Origin: Costus lasius
Taxonomy: Eukaryota > Streptophyta > Magnoliopsida > Zingiberales > Costaceae
Assembly (NCBI GenBank): GCA_027563935.2
Contig: JANVAS020000231.1
Span: 17,440,001-17,504,000 of the forward strand
Direction of reading: 5' to 3'
DNA: 64,000 nucleotides
Shown here: piece after piece, positions 33,551 to 44,004 of the stretch
How positions within the stretch are numbered: position 1 is the stretch's first letter
Layout of the letters: each line of letters starts with the position of its first letter
Made by a program: the position numbers and the translations under genes
The notes under the pieces: model-generated
What the model saw: the letters and a program-made list of their open reading frames with translations, nothing else
Told to the model about the DNA's origin: nothing
Database searches by the model: none

Positions 33551-36169
33551 GAACATGGCTACAAGAGAGAAAGTTTCATCATAATCTATCCCGTAGATTT
33601 GTTTGAAACCTTTCGCAACTAGCCTGCCTTTATAGGTAACCACGTTACCATCCATGTCAATCTTCTTCTTGAAGATCCACTTACAGCCTATAGGGATTAC
33701 TCCCAGAGGCGGATCAACCAAATCCCAGACTTGGTTATCAGACATGGAGTCCATCTCGGCGCGCATAGCTTCAAGCCATCAAGCTGAGTCCGGTCCACTG
33801 ACCGCATCCGCATAAGTGAGGGGTTCATCATCAATGATGTAGACTCCGTCATAGCGCTCAGGCTATCGACGGATCCTTCCCGATCTTCGCGGTTCCCGTG
33901 ATATCTGAGCCTCAGGTTGTTCAATAACCTGATCTCCTGGCTCAGGCTCATCCAACTGTGCTTGACTACTTTGTCCTGCATCTGGATTCTCATCCAGCTT
34001 TATTTCTCTCCCACTGGCCTCTTGCAGAAGAAATTCCTTCTCAAGAAAATTAGCCGTCCGAGCAACAAATACCTTGTCCTCCTCAGGATTGTAGAAATAA
34101 TAACCCTTAGTTTCTTTAGGGTAACCGACAAAGATACATTTATCAGATCTGCTCTCCAGTTTCCCAGAGGCGAGCTTTTTGACATAAGCCTCACAACCCC
34201 AGATTTTAATAAATGTCAAGCTTGGCTGTTTCCCATACCATAACTCATATGGAGTCTTAGAAACGGCCTTGGATGGCACTCGGTTTAGTACCTTTGCAGC
34301 TGTTTCCAGTGCAAATCCCCAAAAGGAGTAAGGTAGAGTAGCCTGACTCATCATTGAACGAACCATATCAAGTAAGGTTCTATTTCTCCTCTCGGACACA
34401 CCATTCCATTGCGGTGTTCCTGGCGGAGTGAGCTGTGAGATAATTCCACACTCCTTCAGATAGTCAGTAAACTCTCGACTCAAGTATTCACCACCTCGAT
34501 CTGAACAAAGTGCCTTGATATTTCGGCCTAGCTGATTTTGTACTTCATTTTTGAACTCTTTGAACTTGTCAAAAGATTCACTCTTATGTCTCATTAAATA
34601 GACATAACCATACCTACTGAAATCATCAGTAAAGGTAATGAAGTATGAATAGCCACCTCTGGCATGTTTACTAAATGGCCCACACACATCGCTGTGAATG
34701 AGGTCTAGTAAACCTGAAGCCCTTTGACCTTTATTAGAAAAAGGAGACTTCGTCATTTTACCCATTAAACAAGCTTGGCATGTATCAAGCTCCTCATAGG
34801 AGAATGATCCCAGCAGTCCAAGGTCATGCAACCGCTTAATGCGTTTCTTGTTAATATGGCCTAAACGACTATGCCATAGCAAGGTGCTGTCATCTGCATA
34901 CTTGGCTTTCTTATTATCAATTTGTTGTACAGAACATTCCATGTCCAACCTGAATAACCCATTGTTAATTGAGCCAGTAGCATAAATAATATTATCAAGA
35001 GAAATATAACACTTTGAAAATTTGCATTCAAAGGAAAACCCTTTCCTGACAAGAGCAGGAATAGAGATAATATTCTTAGTTATGCTTGGTACAAAATAAT
35101 AATTGTCCAGTTCTAATACAAGACCAGATGGTAAAGAGATGTGATATTCTCCTACAGCAACAGCAGCAACCCGTGCCCCGTTTCCAACTCGTAGGTCCAC
35201 CTCATGCTGTCCCACCTGTCTTCTTCTCTTGAGTTCCTGTACATTTGAACAAATGTGAACTCCACATGCAGTGTCCAACACCCATGAAATAGAAGAAGAA
35301 GATACCATGACTTCAGTCATGTAAATACCTGAGCTAGAAGCGAAAGGCTTACTTCCCTTCTTATCTCCTTGGAGCGCTTTACAGTCCTTTTTCCAATGAC
35401 CCAACTGGCCACAATGGAAACATCTGTATTCCTTTGACCGCTTTATCTTTTGCTTTAGAGCCTTGTTGTAGCTCTTGATAGGGGCTTTGCCCTTCTTCCC
35501 CTTCTTCTTGTTCCTAGAAGGAACGATTAGGACAGAGGATGAAGGCGTTCCCTTCTCACGAGACTGAGTCTGCTCTGTAGTCAAGAGCATGTTCAGCAAC
35601 TCTGCCGGCGTACAGTCGATCTTGTTCATATTAAAATTAATAATGAATGGATCGAAAGAGGCTGGGAGAGACTGCAGAATAATGTCTACAACAAGCTCCT
35701 GATTGATGGTGTGTCCCAGTTTCTCTAGAGCCTTCTTGTACCCAATCATCTTGAGTACGTGAGCTCCCACTGGACTCCCTTCAGCCAGTTTGCTCTGAAA
35801 GAAAAGTTTTGTCAAATTATAGCATTCAGTCCTCGCCTGTGCAGCATACAGCAGCTTGAGGTTCGCTATAATATCTATAGCCGATAGATCCTCATGCTGA
35901 CGCTGCAGCTCTGGTGTCATAGACGCAAGCATCAGGCAAGCGACATCAATGCTATCATTGACATGCTTTTCATAAGCTTCCCGAACCGCCCTTGCGGCGT
36001 TCGGAGCGGGTTGAGGCGGTATAGCCGTCTCGAGGACATACAGCTTCCTCTCAGCCTTAAGAACAATCTTAAGGTGTCCGTACCAGTCTGAGAAGTTCGG
36101 CCCAGCAAACTTCTCCTTTTCCAGTAGGGATCGCACATTGAAATTTGTGGTGTTCGTTGCTGCAGTAAT
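33551..36169 (-). pseudogene. A2 gag to start of RT, two in-frame stops
   Basis: Upstream half of A2 gag-pol. The frame opens at the AG acceptor (36170) and reads ITAATNTTNFNVRSLL with no ATG; the first Met is about 80 codons in. It holds the CCHC knuckle CFHCGQLGHWKKDC, DTACGVH protease site, HHCC domain and integrase core with SDRGGEY and WNGVSERRNRT. Stops: CAG to TAG at about 33863 (RIRR-stop-PERY) and AGA to TGA at about 33784 (in the SARWLEAM block). An insertion of about four codons distinguishes Gag from A4 (TEQTQSREKG). The sequence ends at the A3 insertion within [10 protein letters not shown]. Confidence 0.92.
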
Positions 36170-36448
36170 CTACAACAATGCAAGAACAGCAAGGTCAGTA
36201 TCAATGTTAGAATCAATCCAGGACTTAAGGAAGATTCTTTTCTCACTATTTTATCTGGCTGAAAAATCCAGCAAAACAGCCCGAAAGAGTAAAACTCTTT
36301 TAGTGAGATGGGATCCAGATTTCATACTTGGTCTCTGCGTCCCGCTCAGGCGAGATAAGATGCACAGAGAGTACAAGCACTAATCTCTGGTAGGCAATCC
36401 CTGCCAATCGCCAACCCGTGCGATTCCCCTTCATCTGGGCAATCCAGC

Positions 36449-36482
36449 AGACTGTGCCAACTGAGTTGGTACAACACAGTCT
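36449..36482 (-). ncRNA. Leader hairpin 2 of A2
   Basis: Same stems, bulge and loop as in A1, A3 and A4: outer 8-bp stem AGACTGTG/CACAGTCT and inner stem CCAAC/GTTGG. Confidence 0.6.
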
Positions 36483-36660
36483 CTGATCCCACAGATGGCT
36501 GCCTCCATATGGCTACCATATGCTCAATATGTAGCCTACATGGTCAAGCTGACCCGACCTACTCCCTGGACCACCACGTGCTATGCTGAGCAACGAGAAG
36601 CGATAAATCCCTTCTCTGTAGCACGCAGGTGTAATCGCACACCGTCTGAAGATAGATGGG

Positions 36661-36686
36661 CGTGCCCACTGAGTGGGTACAACACG
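36661..36686 (-). ncRNA. Leader hairpin 1 of A2
   Basis: Outer stem CGTG/CACG, bulge TTGTA, inner stem CCCAC/GTGGG, loop TCA, as in A1. Confidence 0.6.
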
Positions 36687-37953
36687 GCCCCAACGATAGT
36701 CAGAATAGTGAGGTTTCGCGTCAGAAGGCTTACGAGCTTGATATTTAGCGTTGGATTTTAACGGTCTTTTTATCTTCTCAACTATCATGCAAATCCTATG
36801 GTGATAGGAGAAGATTAAATCATGCAATTCTTAACAATAAATGAAAGCATGATGATCTTATGTGGTAAAAGCCCATTAAGCCTAGGTAAGACCTTAATTT
36901 AACTTAAGTCTTCACTTGAGCTCTTCGTGGGTCTTTTGCATCTCATCTGGCCCAACCCAGGGCCCAAGCACCCACTGCAGCTTAGGTGCGCCCACCAGGT
37001 AATTGCGCCTGTCCCAGAGTCGAACCCTAGACCTCCCACCTGGTCAAGCCACTGCTGCAAGCGCCTCTGCCAAGTGTGCTCTATGCTCTCGTCTGATTAA
37101 AATACAATTTAATCTATCTAGACAAGATTGACACGCAGGTCAATTACACTTTATAAATTAAATAAAATGTGATGCGCAGATCACAATAAATAATTTACAT
37201 TTATTAACCAGGCACACAGGCCCCAGCACAGCACACATTAAAACGGGCAGCCCACATAAGATTAAATAAACAATCATCATGGTATACAATCAACATGTGA
37301 TCCAACAATAAGAAAATAAAATTTTCGAAAACCCATTGGCATCAATTTTATTTTCCTTATGTGCCCTACTACCTTACAATAGTCCATTAATAGGGATCCA
37401 CTCATCAGACCTAGTCAGATCCTCTGCCCTGGCATGCACCAAGTCCTAACTGACTTGAGTCGACCCAGTGATCAACAATGCATGCCTTGGGCTGAACGAC
37501 CTGCATGAGTTCTGGCAAGCGATCGTGACCCCGGGCCTAACTCATGCGCGTTCAATGGTTGTCTCAATCAGACATCGCTACACTCCTATCCGCAGTCGAC
37601 CTATAGCCACCTCGTGCTTGCGCACAGGTGCCATCTGGTCAACCCATCTAGGCTGTCAGATAGTCTGATCAGACTGATTGGATCTAGACTCGACTGTGAC
37701 TTCAACCCTAATAACCCGTCTAAGTTTTTTAAAGTAGGCGCCTCTTAGATCTAAGGTGAGTTGCGCAAGTAATATAGTTTTGAGAAAAACTAATAAGCGC
37801 CAACATACATGCGCCAAATAGAGAACATGCTCATCAAGTTTTCGCATGAACAACTTAACATGTAATTTTCGCATGTAGTTTAGATCTAAGCATACAAGCG
37901 CAAACATGGATCACAAAAACCTCAAGCAATCATAAAAACATGCTAATAACCTC

Positions 37954-37965
37954 GCTCTGATACCA
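37954..37965 (-). promoter_or_regulatory. Primer binding site of A2 (initiator tRNA-Met)
   Basis: Minus strand TGGTATCAGAGC, two bases inside the 5' LTR end at 37968. Confidence 0.92.
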
Positions 37966-37967
37966 AT

Positions 37968-39634
37968 TGAAAGTCCCCTACCACGAGGGGGGCGAAACCC
38001 TAATAGGCGCATGCAGAGGTTTTAACACAGCGGAAAAGGTTTCTAGATCGATGCATGCAGTATGATCAACTTTATTTTCGTATACATGAGAATCGATCCT
38101 TACCGATGCCATTTCTTGGATGGCGTCTAGGAAGTAGAGAGTCAAACGCTTCTCCTCCAAATGGTGCGCACACAAGGTGATCAATGCGCCTACTCCCTTA
38201 GTGCTCCTTGTGCTAGCAAGGTTCCAAGGTCTCCTGATCGAATGGAAGGGAAGGAGATGTTTTTTTCTTCTTGGCCGAATCCTCTCCAAAGCGTCAAGGC
38301 GACACACAACGAGTGAACCTCTAGAGAGAGGGGCGAGAGGCGAGAATAAAACTTCTCTTGGCGTGAACGTGAGGCGTGGCCTCATGGCTTCTAAAAATAG
38401 CAAACCACCAACGTTCATGCGACCATGGGTTTACCCGAACGCATTTTGCTCTCCCCTTGAACCATACGCTCACATGATGAGCTGGTTCAATTTCGGTTTG
38501 GTTCAAAGACCAATTAAGCCAAGCATCTGGTTCAGATCACAATAAACCCTAAAGGTTCAAGATCCAACCGTTCATCTCTTGATGCTCTTGATCTCACCGA
38601 TCTAGCATCAATTCTCTCGATCGAAGCTTACCGATCTCAAGCCCTAATCAATCAAACATGACCAGACCAGATCTCACTTACAATCAGAGATTAAATCCCT
38701 TTAAACTGAACCAGAACAATTCAGTCCACACGATCTGACTTAAGTAAGCCATATCATCAAATTGTGCGACCCTAAGGGTTTCCTTTAAATGTCGGTAACG
38801 ATAACTTACGTTATCACGATCAGTGAGGGGTATCTAGCAACACATCACTGTCTCCCGATATAAAGGAAAGAGTCTTCCAAGACTACACCCAAACCACAGC
38901 ACAAGTGTGAACCCAACTCACTAGGCATATGTGTTTCCTTTGCCACTGGACGTTCTTATTGGACAAGCGTGTCAAGCCTGTAATTCCAATATGATGAGAA
39001 TGATTAGATCAGATGAACATAGTCATCTGGGTATGGCCATACACTTTCTCAATCATCTCATCCAGGGGGGCCCCTATAGAACATCACACTCCAATCAAGG
39101 AGACGGCAATCCTATATCTATCACTAGTGCCCTAACATGACTCATGCTCATTATCCAAGATAATCTATAACCATTATGTTTCAAATGATATCGAACTACC
39201 TCAAAACAATGCCAATCATCATTTAGAAACACAAGTGATCTCAAGTCAGAGGAAATATGCCACTTGTTTGCATATAAGGATTATTCACATTGTGACAAGC
39301 AATTGAATATCCTAAGTAGGGTCTGTCCAGTACATCCAATGTACCCATGAGTCTACATCTTATTCCATGCTCCAAGCATCCTATAAGATTAGAACACATA
39401 TTAGTCTTAATCATATCAAGGCTGTCTCATGTTCACCAAGATATCTCGACTAAGGACAAAACTGCATGTCAGCCAAGTTGAACAGCATTGAGACATTATT
39501 CAGAAGTATACATATTGCAGCAGATGATGTAACAACCTGAATAACAACCATTGCCTTTATAAACGTAGAGTTTAAACATGATACTGAAATAATCCCAAGG
39601 CTTCAAACATTAGCCTTAAGGGCATACCCCAACA
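37968..39634 (-). repeat. A2 5' LTR
   Basis: 1667 bp, flanked on the right by target duplication GTCTC. TATA-like CTATTTTTAG at 38391-38400, then ATGGCATCG and donor at 38103. With A1 it forms a subgroup ending CTTTCA that lacks a gag ATG. Confidence 0.93.
38391..38400 (-). promoter_or_regulatory. Candidate TATA box in A2 5' LTR
   Basis: Minus strand CTATTTTTAG at the same relative place as in A1, about 280 nt upstream of the LTR start codon. Confidence 0.4.
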
Positions 39635-39639
39635 GTCTC

Positions 39640-40509
39640 ACTGGAAGGTATCCTTTCTTGGATTGCTCCAAGTTGAACCTCTCCAAGACGTTATCAATGT
39701 AGGTACTTTGACTAAGGGCCAGGAGCCTCTTGGATCTATCCCGGTAGATCCTTACACCTAGAATATTGGCGGCCTCCCCTAAGTCTTTCATCTCGAAACA
39801 CTTCCCCAACCATGTCTTCACAGCTTGAAGACTAGGGATGTCGTTTCCGATGAGCAGTATGTCATTGACATACAAGACCAGAAAAGTCACCCAGCTCCCA
39901 CTGAATTTTCTGTATACACAGGCGTCATCTTCGCTTTTGATAAAACCATAATCTCTCACAGCTTCATCAAATCGAAGATTCCAACTTCGAGATGCTTGTT
40001 GTAATCCATAAATGGATTTCTTTAGCATGCAGACCTTATTGGCTTCTGCAGGATGGATGAAGCCATCAGGTTGTGCCATATACACATTCGCAGTCAGCTT
40101 CCCGTTAAGGAACGCTATATTCACATCCATCTGCCATATCTCATAGTCATGATATGCAGCTATAGCAAACAGGATCCGAATGGATTTGATCATGACAACT
40201 GGCGAGAAGGTTTCATCATAGTCCACCCCGTGGACTTGTTTGAATCCCTTAGTGACTAGTCTACCTTTATAGATAACTATGTTGCCATCCATGCCTGTCG
40301 TCCTCTTGAAGACCCATTTACACCCTATGGGTTTTACCCCATCAGGCAGCTCAACCAAATCCTAGACTTGGTTAGCCGACAAGGAATCCATCTCGGATCG
40401 CATGGCGTCAAGCCATCTCTCGGAGTCCGGTCCAGTGACCACCTCATCATAGTTTCTCAGTTCATCCTCGATGATGAAGATCCCGTCGTGTTGGGTCGGC
40501 AGCGTCCCA
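39640..40509 (-). pseudogene. B2 reverse transcriptase part
   Basis: Minus strand between the A4 and A2 insertions. After an in-frame TAG (W to stop, near 40360) the frame covers VELPDGVKPIGCKW, DETFSPV, QMDVNIAFLNG and LYVNDILLIGND. The RT active-site YVDD has become YVND by a G-to-A change, so this RT would be inactive even without the stops. Bases 40505-40509 are the TCCCA duplication of A4. The frame reads into the A2 LTR at the left end, which creates a false C-terminus. Confidence 0.9.
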
Positions 40510-42232
40510 TGTTTGGGTATGCCCTTAAGGCTAATGTTTGAGGCCTTGGGATTCCATGAGTATCATGTGTATAAACTCTTATGTTTATAAAGGCAATGGT
40601 TATTATTCAGGTTGTTACATTGTCTGCTGCAATAAGTGTACTTCTGAATAATGTCTCAAAGCTGTTCAGCTAGGCTGACATGCAGTTATGTCCTTAGTCG
40701 AGATATCTTGGTGAACATGAGACAGCCTTGATATGGTTAAGACTAATGTGTGTTCTAATCTTATAGGATGCTTCGAGCATGGAATAAGATGTAGACTCAT
40801 GGGTACATTGGATGTACTAGACAGACCCTACTAGGATATTCAATTGCTTGTCACAATGTGAATAATCCTTGTTTGCTACAAGTGGCACATGTCCTTTGAC
40901 TTGAGATCACTTGTGTTTCTAAATGATGATTGTCATTGTTTTGAGGTAGTTCAATATCATTTGAAACATAATGGTTATAGACTATCTTGGATGGTGAACT
41001 TGAGTCATGTTGGGGCACTAGTGATAGATAAAGGATTGCCGTCTCCTTGTTTAAGGAGTGTGATGTTCTGAAGGGGCCCCCCTTAAATGAGATGATTGAG
41101 AAAGTGTATGGCCATACCCAGGTGACTATGTTCATCTGGTCTAATCATGCTCATCATATTGGAGTTACAAGCTTGACACGCTTGTCCAATAAGAACATCC
41201 AGTGGCAAAGGAATCATGTATGCCTAGTGAGTTGATTCACACTTGTGCTGTGGTTTGGGTGTAGTCTTGGAAGACTCTTTCCTTTATATCGGGAGATAGT
41301 GATGTGTTGCTATATACCCCTCACTGATCGTGATAATGTGAGTTATCGTTACCGACATTTAAAGGAAACCCTCAGGGTCGCACAATTTGATGATATAGCT
41401 TACTTAAGTCAGATCGTGTGGACTGAATTGTTTCGGTTCAGTTTAAAGGGATTTAATCTCTGATTGTAAGTGAGATCTGGTCTGATCATGTTTGATTGGT
41501 TAGGGCTCAAGATCGGTAAGCTTCGATCGAGAGAGTTGATGCTAGATCGGTGAGATCAGTAGCATCAAAAGATGAACGGTCAGATCTTGAACCTTAGGGT
41601 TTAATTTGATCTGGACCAATTCTTGGGCTGATTTGGTTTGGTCGTTGGACCAACTAAATTGAACCGGCTCATATGTGAGCGCTTGGTTCATATGAGATAA
41701 GAGATATGCGGTTGGTTCACTTCATGTGAACGCATAACGCATGTATTGAAGTCTTACTAATTTTGGCATTTCGGTTTTTCCAATGTGATGAACGTCTCAA
41801 CGTTCGATCACAAGACTTCTCTAACGCTCGTCTCCCTTTCGCTCTTGACGAAACACACACTCTTGCGTGGTGTAAGTTGACGAGAAGAAGGATCAGCCAA
41901 GAGAGACTTCATCATCCCCTTCCATTCGACAAGGAAGCTTGGGTGCCTTGCTAGCACAAGGGACGCCAAGGAAGTAAGCGATCTTCATCTTGCGTGTGAA
42001 CTTTTAGAGGAGATCAAAGTTGCTCTTTTCTTCCAACGCACCATCCAAGCGATGGCCATGGTATGGATCTTATCCAATCTTTGCAAGTTGATCATTGAAA
42101 CATACATGCGATCATAGAAAACCTAGATTCCGCAAGAAAAGGTTTTACATGCGCCTATTAAGGTTTGCGCCCCCCTCTTGAAAGGGGTACTCACAATAGG
42201 TTTGCGCCCCCCTCTTGAAAGGGGTTCTCACA
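40510..42232 (+). repeat. A4 5' LTR
   Basis: Starts TGTTTGGGTATGCCC (one change from the family) and ends TTCTCACA. It has the palindrome GTATGGCCATAC at 41106-41117, then about 260 nt without ATG from about 41790 to ATGGCCATG at 42052-42060, then a GTATGG donor. A 37-bp tandem repeat with the U5 hairpin stands at its end. Confidence 0.93.
42161..42232 (+). repeat. 37-bp tandem duplication at the A4 LTR end
   Basis: Two units starting AGGTTTGCGCCCCCC (42161 and 42198), each with the CCCCTCTTGAAAGGGG hairpin. Both LTRs carry it (second copy ends at 49600). A3 has a similar doubled hairpin. Confidence 0.85.
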
Positions 42233-42234
42233 AT

Positions 42235-42246
42235 TGGTATCAGAGC
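42235..42246 (+). promoter_or_regulatory. Primer binding site of A4 (initiator tRNA-Met)
   Basis: TGGTATCAGAGC, two bases after the LTR end. Confidence 0.92.
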
Positions 42247-43463
42247 GGTTCTATGTATGTTCCTTTGATTGCTGCTTTGTGATCCTTGTTTGATAAGTAG
42301 ATCTAATCTTGCGCATCTACATGTTTAGTAGTGAATATACATGATGTATGTTTTACTCCTTTGCGCATATGTTGTGGATGATGGCGGATGTTGGCTGTTG
42401 TTGTTTTTCTTATAAAACTTGTTTACTTGCGCGCAAACAATTAGATCTATATGCGCTTACTATAAACCCTTAGACGGGTTGATGGGGTTGAAGTCACCCT
42501 CTAGGTTAGATCCAATAGTCTGATCAGACCATCTGACAGCCTAGATGGATCGACCAGATGGCACCTGTGCGCAAACACAAGGTGGCTATAGGTCGATTGC
42601 ATCATAGGCGTGTAGCGAGGTCTGGTTGAGACAACCAGTGAACACACATGAGTTAGGCCCGGGGTCACACCCGCTTGCCAGAACTCATGTTGGTTGTTCA
42701 GCCCTTGGCGCATGCATGGTTGACCATTAGGTCAACTCGAGTCAGTTAGGACTTGGTGCATGCAAGGGCATGGATCTAACTAGATTGTTGAGTGGATCCC
42801 TATCAATGGACCGTTGTAAGGTTGTAGGGCACATAAGGAAATTAAAATTGATGCCTATGGGGTTTTCAAAATTTTATTTTCTTTGTAAGGGATCACATGA
42901 TGATTGATTGATGCCATATGCTTGTTTATTTTATCTTATGTGGGATGCCCAATTTAATGTGTGCTGTGCTGGGGCCTGCGAGCCTGGAATTAAACTTGTA
43001 AATTATTTTGTTTTGTGATCTGTGAATCACATTTTTAATTAATTTATTGTATAATTGACCTGCGAGTCAAGCTTGTCTAGATAGATCAAAATGTATTTTG
43101 ATTAGACAAGAGCTCAAAAGTACACATTGCAGAGGCGCATTCATCTGGTGGGCGCACCTGATCTGCAGAGTGCGCTTGGGCCCTGGTCTGGGCCAGATGA
43201 GATGAAAAAGACCCAAGAAGAGCAAGTGAAGACTTAGGTTGATTTAAGGTCTTACTTAGGCTCTATGGGCTTTTACCACATAAGATCCATGCTTTCTTTT
43301 ATTTGCTAAATAAGTAGAATTGCATGAGTTATTTATCTTCTGCTATAGCCATAGAATTTGCCTGATAGTAAGAAGATAAAAGACCGTTAAAATCCAACGC
43401 TAACATATCAAGCACGTAATGCCTTCTGACGCGAAACCTCACTGTTCTGACTATCGTTGGAGC

Positions 43464-43489
43464 CGTGTTGTACCCACTCAGTGGGCACG
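43464..43489 (+). ncRNA. Leader hairpin 1 of A4
   Basis: Outer stem CGTG/CACG, bulge TTGTA, inner stem CCCAC/GTGGG, loop TCA. Confidence 0.6.
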
Positions 43490-43668
43490 TCCATCTATCT
43501 TCAGACGGTGCGGGATTTCACCTGCGTGTTACAGAGAAGGGATTTATCGCTTCTCGTTGCTCAGCATAGCACGTGGTGGTCCAGGGAGTAGGTCAGGTCA
43601 ACTTGACCATGTAGGCTACATATGTGGCGCATATGGTAGCACATGGAGGCAGCCATCTGTGGGATCAG

Positions 43669-43702
43669 AGACTGTGTTGTACCAACTCAGTTGGCACAGT
43701 CT
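43669..43702 (+). ncRNA. Leader hairpin 2 of A4
   Basis: Outer stem AGACTGTG/CACAGTCT, bulge TTGTA, inner stem CCAAC/GTTGG, loop TCA; 180 nt after hairpin 1. Confidence 0.6.
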
Positions 43703-44004
43703 ACTGGATTGCCCAGATGAAGGGGAATCGCACGGGTTGGCGATTGGCAGGGACTGCCTACCAGAAATTAGTACTCGTACTCTCTGTGCATCTTATCTCG
43801 CCTGAGCGGGACGCGGAGACCAAGTATGAAATCTGGATCCCATCTCACTAAAAGAGTATTACTCTTTCGGATTGTTTTACTGGATTTTTCAGTCAGATAA
43901 AATAGTGAGAAAAAGAATCTTTCTTAAGTCCTGGATTGATTCTAAACATTGATACTGACCTTGCTGTTCTTACATTGTTGTAGATTCCTGCAGCAACGAA
44001 CACC

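Larger units (their letters stand above)
36170..38103 (-). other. Candidate 5'-leader intron of A2 (1934 nt)
   Basis: Donor: ATG GCA TCG then GTAAGG at 38103 on the minus strand. Acceptor: TACTGAC, T-rich tract and TTGTAG ending at 36170. Joined, ATG GCA TCG ATT ACT GCA stays in frame with gag, which lacks an ATG in this copy. From a TATA-like box at 38391-38400 to the ATG at 38112-38110, the only ATG is directly next to the box, probably upstream of the RNA start. Confidence 0.6.
21390..39634 (-). mobile_element. A2: copia-A retrotransposon carrying nested A3, defective
   Basis: Two 1667-bp LTRs at 21390-23056 and 37968-39634. The target duplication GTCTC is at 21385-21389 and 39635-39639, and B2 pol is continuous across it. 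A3 (24381-33550) is inserted in the RT domain with duplication GAACA. Without A3 the element is 9070 bp. By eye the LTRs differ at about 11 places. Two stops interrupt gag-pol besides the A3 insertion. Confidence 0.95.
42061..43983 (+). other. Candidate 5'-leader intron of A4 (1923 nt)
   Basis: Donor GTATGG after ATG GCC ATG; acceptor TACTGAC, T-rich tract, TTGTAG ending 43983. The product would be ATG GCC ATG ATT CCT GCA GCA ACG AAC ACC and then the gag ATG at 44005, all in one frame. It contains the LTR end, primer site and both hairpins. Confidence 0.6.

Noticed and set aside
36170..38103. Frames of 60-104 codons in copia-A leaders (for example 36495-36761, 37656-37907)
   Set aside because: They lie in the leader, differ in strand and frame between copies and have no domain; treated as chance or at most upstream frames.
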